From: an uncultured Dialister sp.
Lineage (GTDB): Bacteria > Bacillota > Negativicutes > Veillonellales > Dialisteraceae
NCBI GenBank assembly: GCA_900545785.1
Contig: URAA01000102.1
Coordinates: 1-5,097 of the forward strand
Reading direction: 5' to 3'
Length of the DNA stretch: 5,097 nucleotides
A program made the translations under genes and the position numbers. The notes under the pieces were generated by a model. That model was not told where the DNA came from and did no database searches. It saw nothing but the letters and a program-made list of their open reading frames with translations. The number at the start of each line of letters is the position of its first letter. Position 1 is the first letter of the stretch. Shown here in pieces: positions 1 through 5,097 of this stretch.

Positions 1-28
1 GGAGTTCAGACGTGTGCTCTTCCGATCT
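1..28 (+). other. Illumina TruSeq adapter remnant (not genomic)
   Basis: The first 28 bases match the 3' part of the Illumina TruSeq read-2 (index side) adapter and end in the characteristic GCTCTTCCGATCT. They are a sequencing artefact left at a contig edge, not organismal DNA. In the frame that continues into the genomic sequence they translate as EFRRVLFRS, which would be a false N-terminus on any protein predicted across the junction. Genomic sequence begins at about 29. Confidence 0.97.
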
Positions 29-109
29 AAAATAATGGATGCATATTTTCATATTGATGAAAATGCTTTGAAAAATACAAGTAAGGAATCAAAGAAAGAG
101 GGGAACTAA
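29..109 (+). CDS. mrdA: C-terminal end of probable penicillin-binding protein 2 (partial, 5' missing)
   Basis: The frame is open from the adapter junction to the TAA at 107-109 and gives 26 residues, beginning KIMDAYFHIDENALKN and ending in a polar, lysine/glutamate-rich tail. The IMDAYF segment resembles the end of the transpeptidase domain of class B PBPs, where a motif like 'API-x-R-x-(I/V)-(M/L)-(D/E)-A-Y-F' precedes a short variable tail. If so, this is the elongasome transpeptidase that partners RodA in the periplasm or cell wall, and having rodA two genes downstream fits the common mrdA-rodA association. The stop codon directly abuts the ATG of the next gene, so the two are probably co-transcribed and translationally coupled. 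The main alternative is the end of minC, the usual neighbour of minD, but the residues do not look like a MinC beta-helix C-terminus. Identification rests on very few residues; no catalytic motif is visible. Confidence 0.55.
   Translation, partial: KIMDAYFHIDENALKNTSKESKKEGN
97..103 (+). promoter_or_regulatory. Ribosome binding site for the minD-like gene
   Basis: The purine run AGAGGGG lies inside the last codons of the upstream gene, 6 nt before the ATG at 110. It supports that ATG as the start, even though the upstream stop codon ends at 109 with no gap. Confidence 0.75.
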
Positions 110-964
110 ATGGCGAAAATTATTTCTGTGCTTTCAGGAAAAGGTGGTGTAGGAAAGACACTGATCACCGGTGCAATCGGAATAAAATTAGCGCGAGACG
201 GGAAAAGGGTTCTTTTGATTGATGGGGATATGGGGCTTAGAAATCTTGATTTGATTTTTGGAATAGAAAATGATTGTTTTTATAATATTTGGGATCTGGC
301 ACAAGGACGATGCTTTGCCGGAGATGCAGTTATAAATATTGATAAGAATATTGATTTTCTGGCTGCCGCACAAAGTGAAACATGGGAAGACATATTTCCT
401 GCGGCTATAGATACCGTCATCGAAGATATCGGACATCAATATGATTATATTTTGCTGGATTGCCCCGCCGGATTGGGGAACGGGATTACTTTTGCAGCCA
501 ATATTTCAGAGCTTGCCATCATTATTGTTGCTGCTTCATGGGCTTCGAAGCGAAGTGCGGAAAAAATATATTCATTTCTACCGTCGAAACTTTCTTCTTT
601 TATGGTGTTAAATCAGTTCAGTGAACATGACAATACACAGATAAGTTTTTCTACAATGATGAAAACGGTTGATGAAGAACTGTTCGGAGGTGTCATTCCA
701 TATTCTATGGAAGCCGATCGATTAGGGCACAAAGGGCATTTGCAGGATTATGAGAAATCCGGTGCGTTTGGAGAGGCCCTTACCTGTGTGATCAATACCG
801 TATTGCATAATAGAGAATATCCGATGACAAAGTGGGAAAGTATTCTTCATTTGGCAAATAAAGAAAATAAACTTCCCAAGGAAAAATCGTTAAATTCTTA
901 TAAAGACAGGAAAGATATGTGGGACAATCGGCGCATGGCATACAAATGGCGTCGCAGGAGATAG
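110..964 (+). CDS. minD: MinD-type septum-site/positioning ATPase, divergent C-terminus
   Basis: This 284-residue protein belongs to the MinD/ParA deviant Walker ATPases, which dimerise on ATP, bind the inner membrane and normally recruit MinC to block FtsZ assembly away from mid-cell. Seen in the sequence: deviant Walker A SGKGGVGKT at residues 9-17 (signature K11, catalytic K16, T17); LIDGDMGLRNLD at 36-47, with D38, D40, R44 and N45 in the same positions as in E. coli MinD; Walker B YDYILLDCPAG at 111-121 (D117); a late VLN (N168) and an IPYSMEADRLGHKG stretch matching the conserved 'IPxDxxVxxAxxxG' region. Three things are unusual. The canonical 'TTPE/TNPE...RDADRI' helix is replaced by AASWASKRSAEKI (141-153). 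The C-terminal amphipathic membrane-targeting helix (KxxFG type) is not recognisable. The protein instead ends in a charged extension of about 40 residues finishing in KWRRRR. Length is slightly above the usual ~265-270. It sits between mrdA and rodA with no minC or minE next to it in the visible sequence. MinD-like is firm; a classical Min function is not. Confidence 0.82.
   Translation: MAKIISVLSGKGGVGKTLITGAIGIKLARDGKRVLLIDGDMGLRNLDLIFGIENDCFYNIWDLAQGRCFAGDAVINIDKNIDFLAAAQSETWEDIFPAAIDTVIEDIGHQYDYILLDCPAGLGNGITFAANISELAIIIVAASWASKRSAEKIYSFLPSKLSSFMVLNQFSEHDNTQISFSTMMKTVDEELFGGVIPYSMEADRLGHKGHLQDYEKSGAFGEALTCVINTVLHNREYPMTKWESILHLANKENKLPKEKSLNSYKDRKDMWDNRRMAYKWRRRR
956..961 (+). promoter_or_regulatory. 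Shine-Dalgarno of rodA embedded in the last codons of minD
   Basis: AGGAGA forms the last two sense codons (Arg-Arg) of the minD-like gene and lies about 9 nt upstream of the ATG at 970. This choice sets the rodA start at 970 rather than at the in-frame ATG at 919, which has no comparable site and would overlap minD by 46 nt. Confidence 0.8.
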
Positions 965-969
965 AAAAT

Positions 970-2085
970 ATGGATGTAATACGTTATTGGAGAAGAATAG
1001 ACAGTACCCTTTTTTTAACGATAGCAGGACTAAGCATTCTATGTTTGATGATTATAGGCAGTGCTACTCATGCAAATGTTACTGATTATCCGGGGCAATA
1101 TGATTTTGTACTGAAGCAAGCGGCTTTTTTGCTCGTAGGAATCTTGGTTGCCGCACTTTCCATGAAATATGATTATCGGATTCTTTATAAATGGGCACCT
1201 GCTTTATTTATAATTAATGCATTACTTTTATTAATTGTAAAATTTGCGGGTACAAGTGCAATGGGAGCGCAAAGGTGGATACATATCGGTCCGTTTACGT
1301 TGCAGCCTTCAGAATTCGCAAAATTATTTATGATTATTTGTTTAGCAAGACTGTTATCAAATCGAAAACATGAATATACCACATGGGGGAGTTTACTACC
1401 TGTGGCTGCCATGATGATTATTCCGACGATTTTGATTTTCATACAACCTGATTTGGGAACAAGTCTGGTTTTTGCGGCAATTACTTTCGGAATGCTTTAT
1501 ATCTGCGGTCTGCGCATGAAAATGGTAAAGCAGGCACTGATCGGATTGGTTGTCATCTTCCCGTTACTTTGGTTTTTTGTATTGCAAGATTACCAAAAAA
1601 TGCGTCTCATGGTTTTATTTAACCCGAATATAGATCCTTTCGGTTCCGGATATCATGTGATTCAATCCAAAATATCTATCGGTAGCGGAGGTTTTATCGG
1701 GCAAGGTTTATTTTCCGGCACACAGAGCCAGTTAAATTTTTTACCGGAGAATCACACCGATTTCATTTTTTCCGTTATAGGCGAAGAGTTGGGATTTGTC
1801 GGTTCGCTTTTTGTTCTCTTTCTCTATTTTTTATTATTATATCGTTCACTCCTGATTTCCCGTTCAGCTGATGATTCCTTTGGAAGTTTGCTGGCTTGCG
1901 GCATATTTTCTATGTGGCTGTTTCAAATTTTTATTAATGTAGGAATGACTTTGGGGATCATGCCGGTTACCGGGATACCTTTGCCGTTCATGAGTTATGG
2001 AGGGAGCGCGTTGCTCATGAATTTGCTATGTGTCGGTATTTTAATGAATATTTATCTTCGTCGAAAAAAATTAATGTTTGATTAG
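970..2085 (+). CDS. rodA: RodA, SEDS-family peptidoglycan glycosyltransferase
   Basis: This 371-residue polytopic membrane protein polymerises lipid II into glycan strands during cell elongation, working with the class B PBP2. About ten hydrophobic segments are visible, at roughly residues 12-30, 47-63, 72-90, 117-128, 140-157, 162-178, 185-203, 274-296, 308-330 and 345-365. SEDS hallmarks in order: GAQRWIHIGPFTLQPSEFAKL from residue 99; QPDLGTS near 160; a large outside loop containing LPENHTDF (258-265), where D264 corresponds to the catalytic aspartate region of SEDS polymerases; and MPVTGIPLPFMSYGGS (331-346). The PVTGIPLPF form favours RodA over FtsW, which typically has PTKGLTLPL. Length is normal for RodA. 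The start is taken at ATG 970 because of the AGGAGA 9 nt upstream, 5 nt after the minD stop; the longer frame from 919 would add a hydrophilic 17-residue leader overlapping minD. The last residues are basic (RRKK), as expected for a cytoplasmic tail. Confidence 0.95.
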   Translation: MDVIRYWRRIDSTLFLTIAGLSILCLMIIGSATHANVTDYPGQYDFVLKQAAFLLVGILVAALSMKYDYRILYKWAPALFIINALLLLIVKFAGTSAMGAQRWIHIGPFTLQPSEFAKLFMIICLARLLSNRKHEYTTWGSLLPVAAMMIIPTILIFIQPDLGTSLVFAAITFGMLYICGLRMKMVKQALIGLVVIFPLLWFFVLQDYQKMRLMVLFNPNIDPFGSGYHVIQSKISIGSGGFIGQGLFSGTQSQLNFLPENHTDFIFSVIGEELGFVGSLFVLFLYFLLLYRSLLISRSADDSFGSLLACGIFSMWLFQIFINVGMTLGIMPVTGIPLPFMSYGGSALLMNLLCVGILMNIYLRRKKLMFD

Positions 2086-2088
2086 GAG
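2084..2088 (+). promoter_or_regulatory. Shine-Dalgarno overlapping the rodA stop codon
   Basis: AGGAG begins inside the TAG stop of rodA and ends 7 nt before ATG 2096. It supports ATG 2096 as the start of the radical SAM gene rather than the in-frame TTG at 2078, which lies inside rodA and would place this site within the coding region. Confidence 0.82.
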
Positions 2089-2095
2089 TTTATTT

Positions 2096-3994
2096 ATGAA
2101 TTGCGTTCAAATTGATCCCGTCCAATTGATGCATATCCAGAAGCCGGCACGTTATATCGGCGGTGAATGGAACAGCGTCGTTAAGGATCATGATTCTATA
2201 GATGTAAAAGTTGCTTTGGCATTTCCCGATGTTTATGAAGTTGCCATGAGTCATTTGGGGTTAAAAATCATATATAGTGTCATTAATAAAAGAAGTGATG
2301 CTTTGGCAGAGCGTGTTTATGCTCCTTGGGTAGACATGGAAGCGATGATGCGTGAAAAAAATATTCCATTGTTCTCCTTAGAAAATAAGTGTCCTGTCAA
2401 AGATTTTGATGTGCTCGGTTTTACAATGCCCTATGAAATGAGTTATACCAATATACTCAATATGATTGACCTTTCGGGAATTCCCGTTCAGGCAAAAGAC
2501 AGGACGAATGAAGATCCTTTAGTTGTATGCGGAGGCCCCTGTGTTTATAACGCTGAACCCATGTGCGATTTTATTGATGTATTTTTCATCGGTGAATCGG
2601 AAAACGCTGTTGAGGAAATGGTCGAGATTATTAAATTATGGAAAGGGGAGGGAAAACCGGGGGGAAGAAAAGAACTTATTAAAAGAATGGCAACAATACG
2701 AGGTTGTTATGCACCTTCTCTATATACACCTTCCTACTATGACAACGGCCTGTTCAGAGCCTTAAAACCGACAGCATCGGATGTGCAGTTTCCTATTGTA
2801 AAAAGAGTGATCAAAGATGTTGATCATGTTCAAATAGATGATAAACCGATTCTTCCTCATATAGAAATTGTTCATGACAGAGCAGTTCTTGAAATGTTTC
2901 GCGGTTGCAGCCGAGGATGTCGGTTTTGCCAAGCCGGAATGATTTATCGGCCGGTAAGAGAAAAAAGTGAATCAAAATTGCAGGAAATTGCAGATACATT
3001 GATAAAAAATACGGGGTACAATGAGATATCGTTGATGTCCTTATCTTCTGCCGACTATTCAAAGCTGCCTGAACTTGTCGATCATTTATTAGAAAAGTTT
3101 AAAGAACGCCGCATCAGTGTAAGCCTGCCTTCTTTACGTGTCGACAGCTTTTCGATTGACATAGCAAAAAAAGTGCAGCAAGTCAGAAAAAGCGGGTTGA
3201 CTTTGGCACCTGAAGCCGGTACACAGCGTCTTCGGGATGTTATCAATAAAGGCGTAACGGAAGAAGATATCATGAGTGCCTGCAGCAATGCTTTTAAAAG
3301 CGGCTGGAATAAAGTTAAATTATATTTTATGATGGGTCTTCCTACTGAAACTGATGAGGATTTAAAAGGGATTGCCGATTTAGCGATTCGTATCAAAAGA
3401 ATGTATCATGAAATCAGAGGACGAAATGATTGCCGAATTACTGTCAGCGTTTCCAGTTTTGTGCCGAAACCGTTTACTCCTTTTCAATGGATGTCTCAGT
3501 GTACAGTGAAAGAAATTGAAAGGAAACAACAATACTTAAAAGAATTATTTAAGGATAAACATATCAAATATGCTTATCATGATGCGAAAACAGGATATTT
3601 GGAAGCTGTCCTTGCCAGAGGTGATAGAAAAATCGGAAAGGTAATTTATACAGCTTGGCAAAAGGGCTGTACTTATGACAGTTGGACGGAATTCTTTAAC
3701 TATGATCGCTGGATGGCTGCTTTTGAAGAATGCGGAATAGATCCCGATTCTTATGCTAACAGGGCAAGGGATGAATATGAACCGGAACCGTGGGATCATA
3801 TTGATTGCGGAGTTACGAAAGATTTCTTAAGAAAAGAATGGAAAATGGCGCAAAAAGGAATTTTGACGCAAGACTGTCGTCATTTTCCGTGTAACGGTTG
3901 TGCGGTTTGCCCGGTTTTGGATGTTAAATTAATTGATTATATGGAGGATATATCCCGTGAAAAGGCTGTTTTTGTCTATAAGCAAGGGAGATGA
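2096..3994 (+). CDS. TIGR03960-type radical SAM protein with B12-binding-like N-terminal domain
   Basis: This 632-residue protein has the architecture of the TIGR03960 family. An N-terminal Rossmann-like, cobalamin-binding-like region (about 35-180) contains VALAFPDVYEVAMSHLGLKIIY, FTMPYEMSYTNIL and VCGGPCVYNAEP, followed by DVFFIGESEN. It lacks an obvious DxHxxG base-off cobalamin motif. Next comes a radical SAM core with GCSRGCRFC, where C271, C275 and C278 form the CxxxCxxC [4Fe-4S]/SAM site. Core strands follow, with LTLAPEAGTQRLRD, VKLYFMMGLPTETDEDL and VSVSSFVPKPFTPFQW, the last reminiscent of MiaB/RimO-like methylthiotransferases. A C-terminal extension carries a cysteine cluster, C594, C599, C602 and C605, that could hold a second metal centre. 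The reaction and substrate are not established for this family; an RNA- or ribosome-related modification is a guess from the neighbouring rng. The start at ATG 2096 follows an AGGAG that overlaps the rodA stop. The 3' end overlaps the partner DUF2344 gene by 38 nt. The frame is complete, with no sign of damage. Confidence 0.9.
   Translation: MNCVQIDPVQLMHIQKPARYIGGEWNSVVKDHDSIDVKVALAFPDVYEVAMSHLGLKIIYSVINKRSDALAERVYAPWVDMEAMMREKNIPLFSLENKCPVKDFDVLGFTMPYEMSYTNILNMIDLSGIPVQAKDRTNEDPLVVCGGPCVYNAEPMCDFIDVFFIGESENAVEEMVEIIKLWKGEGKPGGRKELIKRMATIRGCYAPSLYTPSYYDNGLFRALKPTASDVQFPIVKRVIKDVDHVQIDDKPILPHIEIVHDRAVLEMFRGCSRGCRFCQAGMIYRPVREKSESKLQEIADTLIKNTGYNEISLMSLSSADYSKLPELVDHLLEKFKERRISVSLPSLRVDSFSIDIAKKVQQVRKSGLTLAPEAGTQRLRDVINKGVTEEDIMSACSNAFKSGWNKVKLYFMMGLPTETDEDLKGIADLAIRIKRMYHEIRGRNDCRITVSVSSFVPKPFTPFQWMSQCTVKEIERKQQYLKELFKDKHIKYAYHDAKTGYLEAVLARGDRKIGKVIYTAWQKGCTYDSWTEFFNYDRWMAAFEECGIDPDSYANRARDEYEPEPWDHIDCGVTKDFLRKEWKMAQKGILTQDCRHFPCNGCAVCPVLDVKLIDYMEDISREKAVFVYKQGR
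3943..3947 (+). promoter_or_regulatory. Shine-Dalgarno fixing a GTG start for the DUF2344 gene
   Basis: GGAGG lies within the 3' coding part of the radical SAM gene, 9 nt before GTG 3957. It is the only strong site near the start of the next frame and selects GTG 3957 (protein beginning MKRLFLSISKGDELRFLGHLD) over the TTG at 3933, which lies upstream of the site. Confidence 0.8.
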
Positions 3995-4664
3995 ACTCCG
4001 TTTTCTCGGGCATCTTGACCTGCTTCGAACCATGGAAAGAGCGGTTGTTCGATCCGGAATACCTGTTTTATATTCGGAAGGATTCAATCCGCATATGAAA
4101 CTTTCTTTTGATGCAGCACTGGGGGTAGGCGTCAGTGCAGATCCGCTATATATGGAAATGCGCTTGGAAAAAGATATCTCCTGTGAAGAAGTAAAGGACA
4201 GATTATCTCCGGAATTGCCCAAAGGAATCCTGATTCATAACATAAAAGAAGTATCGATGAGTGTTGAGAAACCGGTCACATTTCTTAATGAAGATGTTTA
4301 TGAATTGGAAGGACCTTTGGCAGACGGGAAAGATATTTCATCGGCACAGGGAAATATAGCTAAATTTAATGGACTATCTTCTTTTATTTATGAAAGAGTA
4401 ACTCCTAAAAAAGTCAGGAAAATGGATGTAAAACCCATGATTATTTCTCCTATGAAGCTCAAAATAGAAGATAACAGGGCGTATTTATCTTTTTCTCTGA
4501 TACGTTCTCAAAACGGAAGTGTTCAGCCGAAAGACATTTGGAAACTTTTGTCGGAATCTTTTGATCTTCCTTGGACGCCGGATGAGTTCATTTGCTCAAG
4601 AACAGGGACTTATCGTTTTGAAAACGGTAAAAGAAAAACTCCTTTTTCGGAAGATGTTTTGTGA
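3957..4664 (+). CDS. DUF2344 / TIGR03936-type radical SAM-associated protein
   Basis: This 235-residue soluble protein is recognised from its N-terminal signature: LRFLGHLDLLRTMERAVVRSGIPVLYSEGFNPHMKLSF at residues 14-51, then GVGVSADPLYMEMRL. This matches the DUF2344 pattern '(L)RFxSHLDLxRxxxRAxRRAxLPxxYSxGFNPxPKxSF'. The family is typically encoded beside, or fused to, TIGR03960-type radical SAM proteins, and here it directly follows one with a 38-nt overlap, so the two are very likely stoichiometric partners. Its molecular activity is not established. The remainder (about 75-235) is less conserved to the eye, with no recognisable catalytic motif, signal peptide or membrane segment. The start is GTG 3957 with GGAGG 9 nt upstream. 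The stop is TGA at 4662-4664. Confidence 0.9.
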   Translation: MKRLFLSISKGDELRFLGHLDLLRTMERAVVRSGIPVLYSEGFNPHMKLSFDAALGVGVSADPLYMEMRLEKDISCEEVKDRLSPELPKGILIHNIKEVSMSVEKPVTFLNEDVYELEGPLADGKDISSAQGNIAKFNGLSSFIYERVTPKKVRKMDVKPMIISPMKLKIEDNRAYLSFSLIRSQNGSVQPKDIWKLLSESFDLPWTPDEFICSRTGTYRFENGKRKTPFSEDVL

Positions 4665-4712
4665 TGTATAAAGAGATATTTTGATTTTGTTTATATTGTT
4701 ATGGGAGTTGTA
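4665..4712 (+). other. Short AT-rich spacer between DUF2344 gene and rng
   Basis: These 48 nt are the longest non-coding stretch in the window. I see no GC-rich hairpin with a T-tract and no convincing -35/-10 pair. The only symmetry is a weak 6-bp TATAAA/TTTATA inverted repeat with a 17-nt loop. The stretch ends with a modest ribosome binding site, GGGAG at 4703-4707, 5 nt before ATG 4713. Readthrough from the upstream genes into rng is the simplest reading. Confidence 0.6.
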
Positions 4713-5097
4713 ATGAAACGCATCCTTCTATCGTCCAATCAAGAGGAAATCATTTTGGCAGTTATCCGAAATGGAATTTTATATGATTTACATATAGAAC
4801 GTCCGGATAATATGGATCTGGTAGGCCGCATTTACAAAGGTGTCGTAAAGAATGTGGTTCCTTCCGTAAAAGGTGTGTTTATTGATATCGGCATCGGGCA
4901 AAATGCTTTTCTGCGGACGAAAGATTTACTTAATCAAAGAGAAATTCCTACCGAGGGAAGTTCTGTATTGGTGCAGGTCATCAAAGACAGTACGGAAATG
5001 AAAGGTCCGTTAGTCACAGAAAAAATAAGTATTGCCGGAACTTATTCGGTAACTCTTGAAGGAATTAATTATATCGGTGTTTCAAAGAAGATCGACG
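4713..5097 (+). CDS. rng: Ribonuclease E/G family protein, N-terminal part (runs off right edge)
   Basis: The frame from ATG 4713 stays open to the end of the window: 128 full codons plus one base. The start MKRILLSSNQEEIILAVIRNG matches the RNase E/G N-terminal 'EtRvAvlengxL' strand region. It is followed by the S1 RNA-binding subdomain: LVGRIYKGVVKNVVPSVKGVFIDIGIGQNAFLRTKDL at about 36-72, then VLVQVIKDSTEMKGPLVTEKISIAGTYSVTL and IGVSKKI. These are the standard blocks of RNase G/E, an endoribonuclease for rRNA 5'-end maturation and mRNA decay. The catalytic DNase I-like domain with its metal-binding aspartates and the zinc-link cysteines lie beyond the window, so RNase G versus a longer RNase E cannot be decided by length; the gene order favours the short Rng type. 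An in-frame ATG at 4701 would add four residues but would put the GGGAG site inside the gene. Confidence 0.92.
   Translation, partial: MKRILLSSNQEEIILAVIRNGILYDLHIERPDNMDLVGRIYKGVVKNVVPSVKGVFIDIGIGQNAFLRTKDLLNQREIPTEGSSVLVQVIKDSTEMKGPLVTEKISIAGTYSVTLEGINYIGVSKKID

Noticed and set aside
919..969. Upstream in-frame start for rodA, adding MGQSAHGIQMASQEIEN
   Set aside because: It overlaps the end of the minD-like gene, has no ribosome binding site of its own and adds a hydrophilic leader. AGGAGA sits at proper spacing before ATG 970, where the RodA-like sequence begins.
970..2085. FtsW or SpoVE instead of RodA
   Set aside because: The PVTGIPLPF signature and the location beside a PBP2-like gene favour RodA; FtsW usually has a PTKGLTLPL-like segment and lies in the dcw cluster.
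3082..3396. Open antisense frame of 104 codons within the radical SAM gene
   Set aside because: It lies wholly opposite a well-conserved coding region, its translation resembles no protein family I recognise, and I found no ribosome binding site. The same applies to the other minus-strand open frames in the window.
4665..4712. Possible promoter or terminator before rng (TATAAA/TTTATA symmetry, TATATT at 4692)
   Set aside because: The stem is 6 bp of only A/T with a 17-nt loop and no T-tract, and no -35-like hexamer occurs 16-18 nt upstream of TATATT. Chance symmetry is likely in such AT-rich DNA.
29..5097. Mobile elements, CRISPR repeats, tRNA/rRNA genes or a novel defence island
   Set aside because: I found no direct-repeat arrays, terminal inverted repeats, integrase or transposase genes, or structural RNA signatures. 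Coding sequence fills almost the whole window with housekeeping-type genes on one strand.

Overview
The window is a single-strand, tightly packed gene cluster from an AT-rich bacterium, preceded by 28 bases that are not genomic. Positions 1-28 match the Illumina TruSeq read-2 adapter, so real sequence starts at 29 and this is almost certainly the untrimmed edge of an assembled contig.

All supported genes are on the + strand. In order they are: the last 26 codons of a gene that looks like mrdA (penicillin-binding protein 2); a divergent MinD-type ATPase; rodA/mrdB (SEDS peptidoglycan glycosyltransferase); a TIGR03960-type B12-binding-like radical SAM protein; its usual partner, a DUF2344/TIGR03936 protein; and the first 128 codons of an RNase E/G gene (rng) that runs off the right edge. 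Gaps are 0, 5 and 10 nt, then a 38-nt overlap, then 48 nt. Four of the five genes whose starts are visible have a clear Shine-Dalgarno sequence (minD, rodA, the radical SAM gene and the DUF2344 gene), and rng has a weaker one. No internal promoter or terminator is evident, so the layout suggests one polycistronic unit.

The order (elongasome genes and minD, then the radical SAM/DUF2344 pair, then rng) resembles the mre-pbp-min-rodA-rng-rplU neighbourhood of Firmicutes. With the AT-rich composition, this points to a Firmicutes lineage. I lean to Negativicutes (for example a Dialister/Veillonella relative), but that is inference from gene order and general sequence character, not a search.

Functionally, the left half concerns cell shape and division-site control: PBP2 and RodA form the transpeptidase/glycosyltransferase pair of the elongasome, and MinD is a membrane-cycling positioning ATPase. 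The right half looks RNA-related: RNase G next to two conserved proteins whose biochemical role is not established. The most interesting points are the MinD-like protein (no recognisable C-terminal membrane-targeting helix, a changed MinC/MinE-contact helix, an Arg-rich tail, and apparently no minC directly upstream) and the uncharacterised radical SAM/DUF2344 pair with its C-terminal cysteine cluster.
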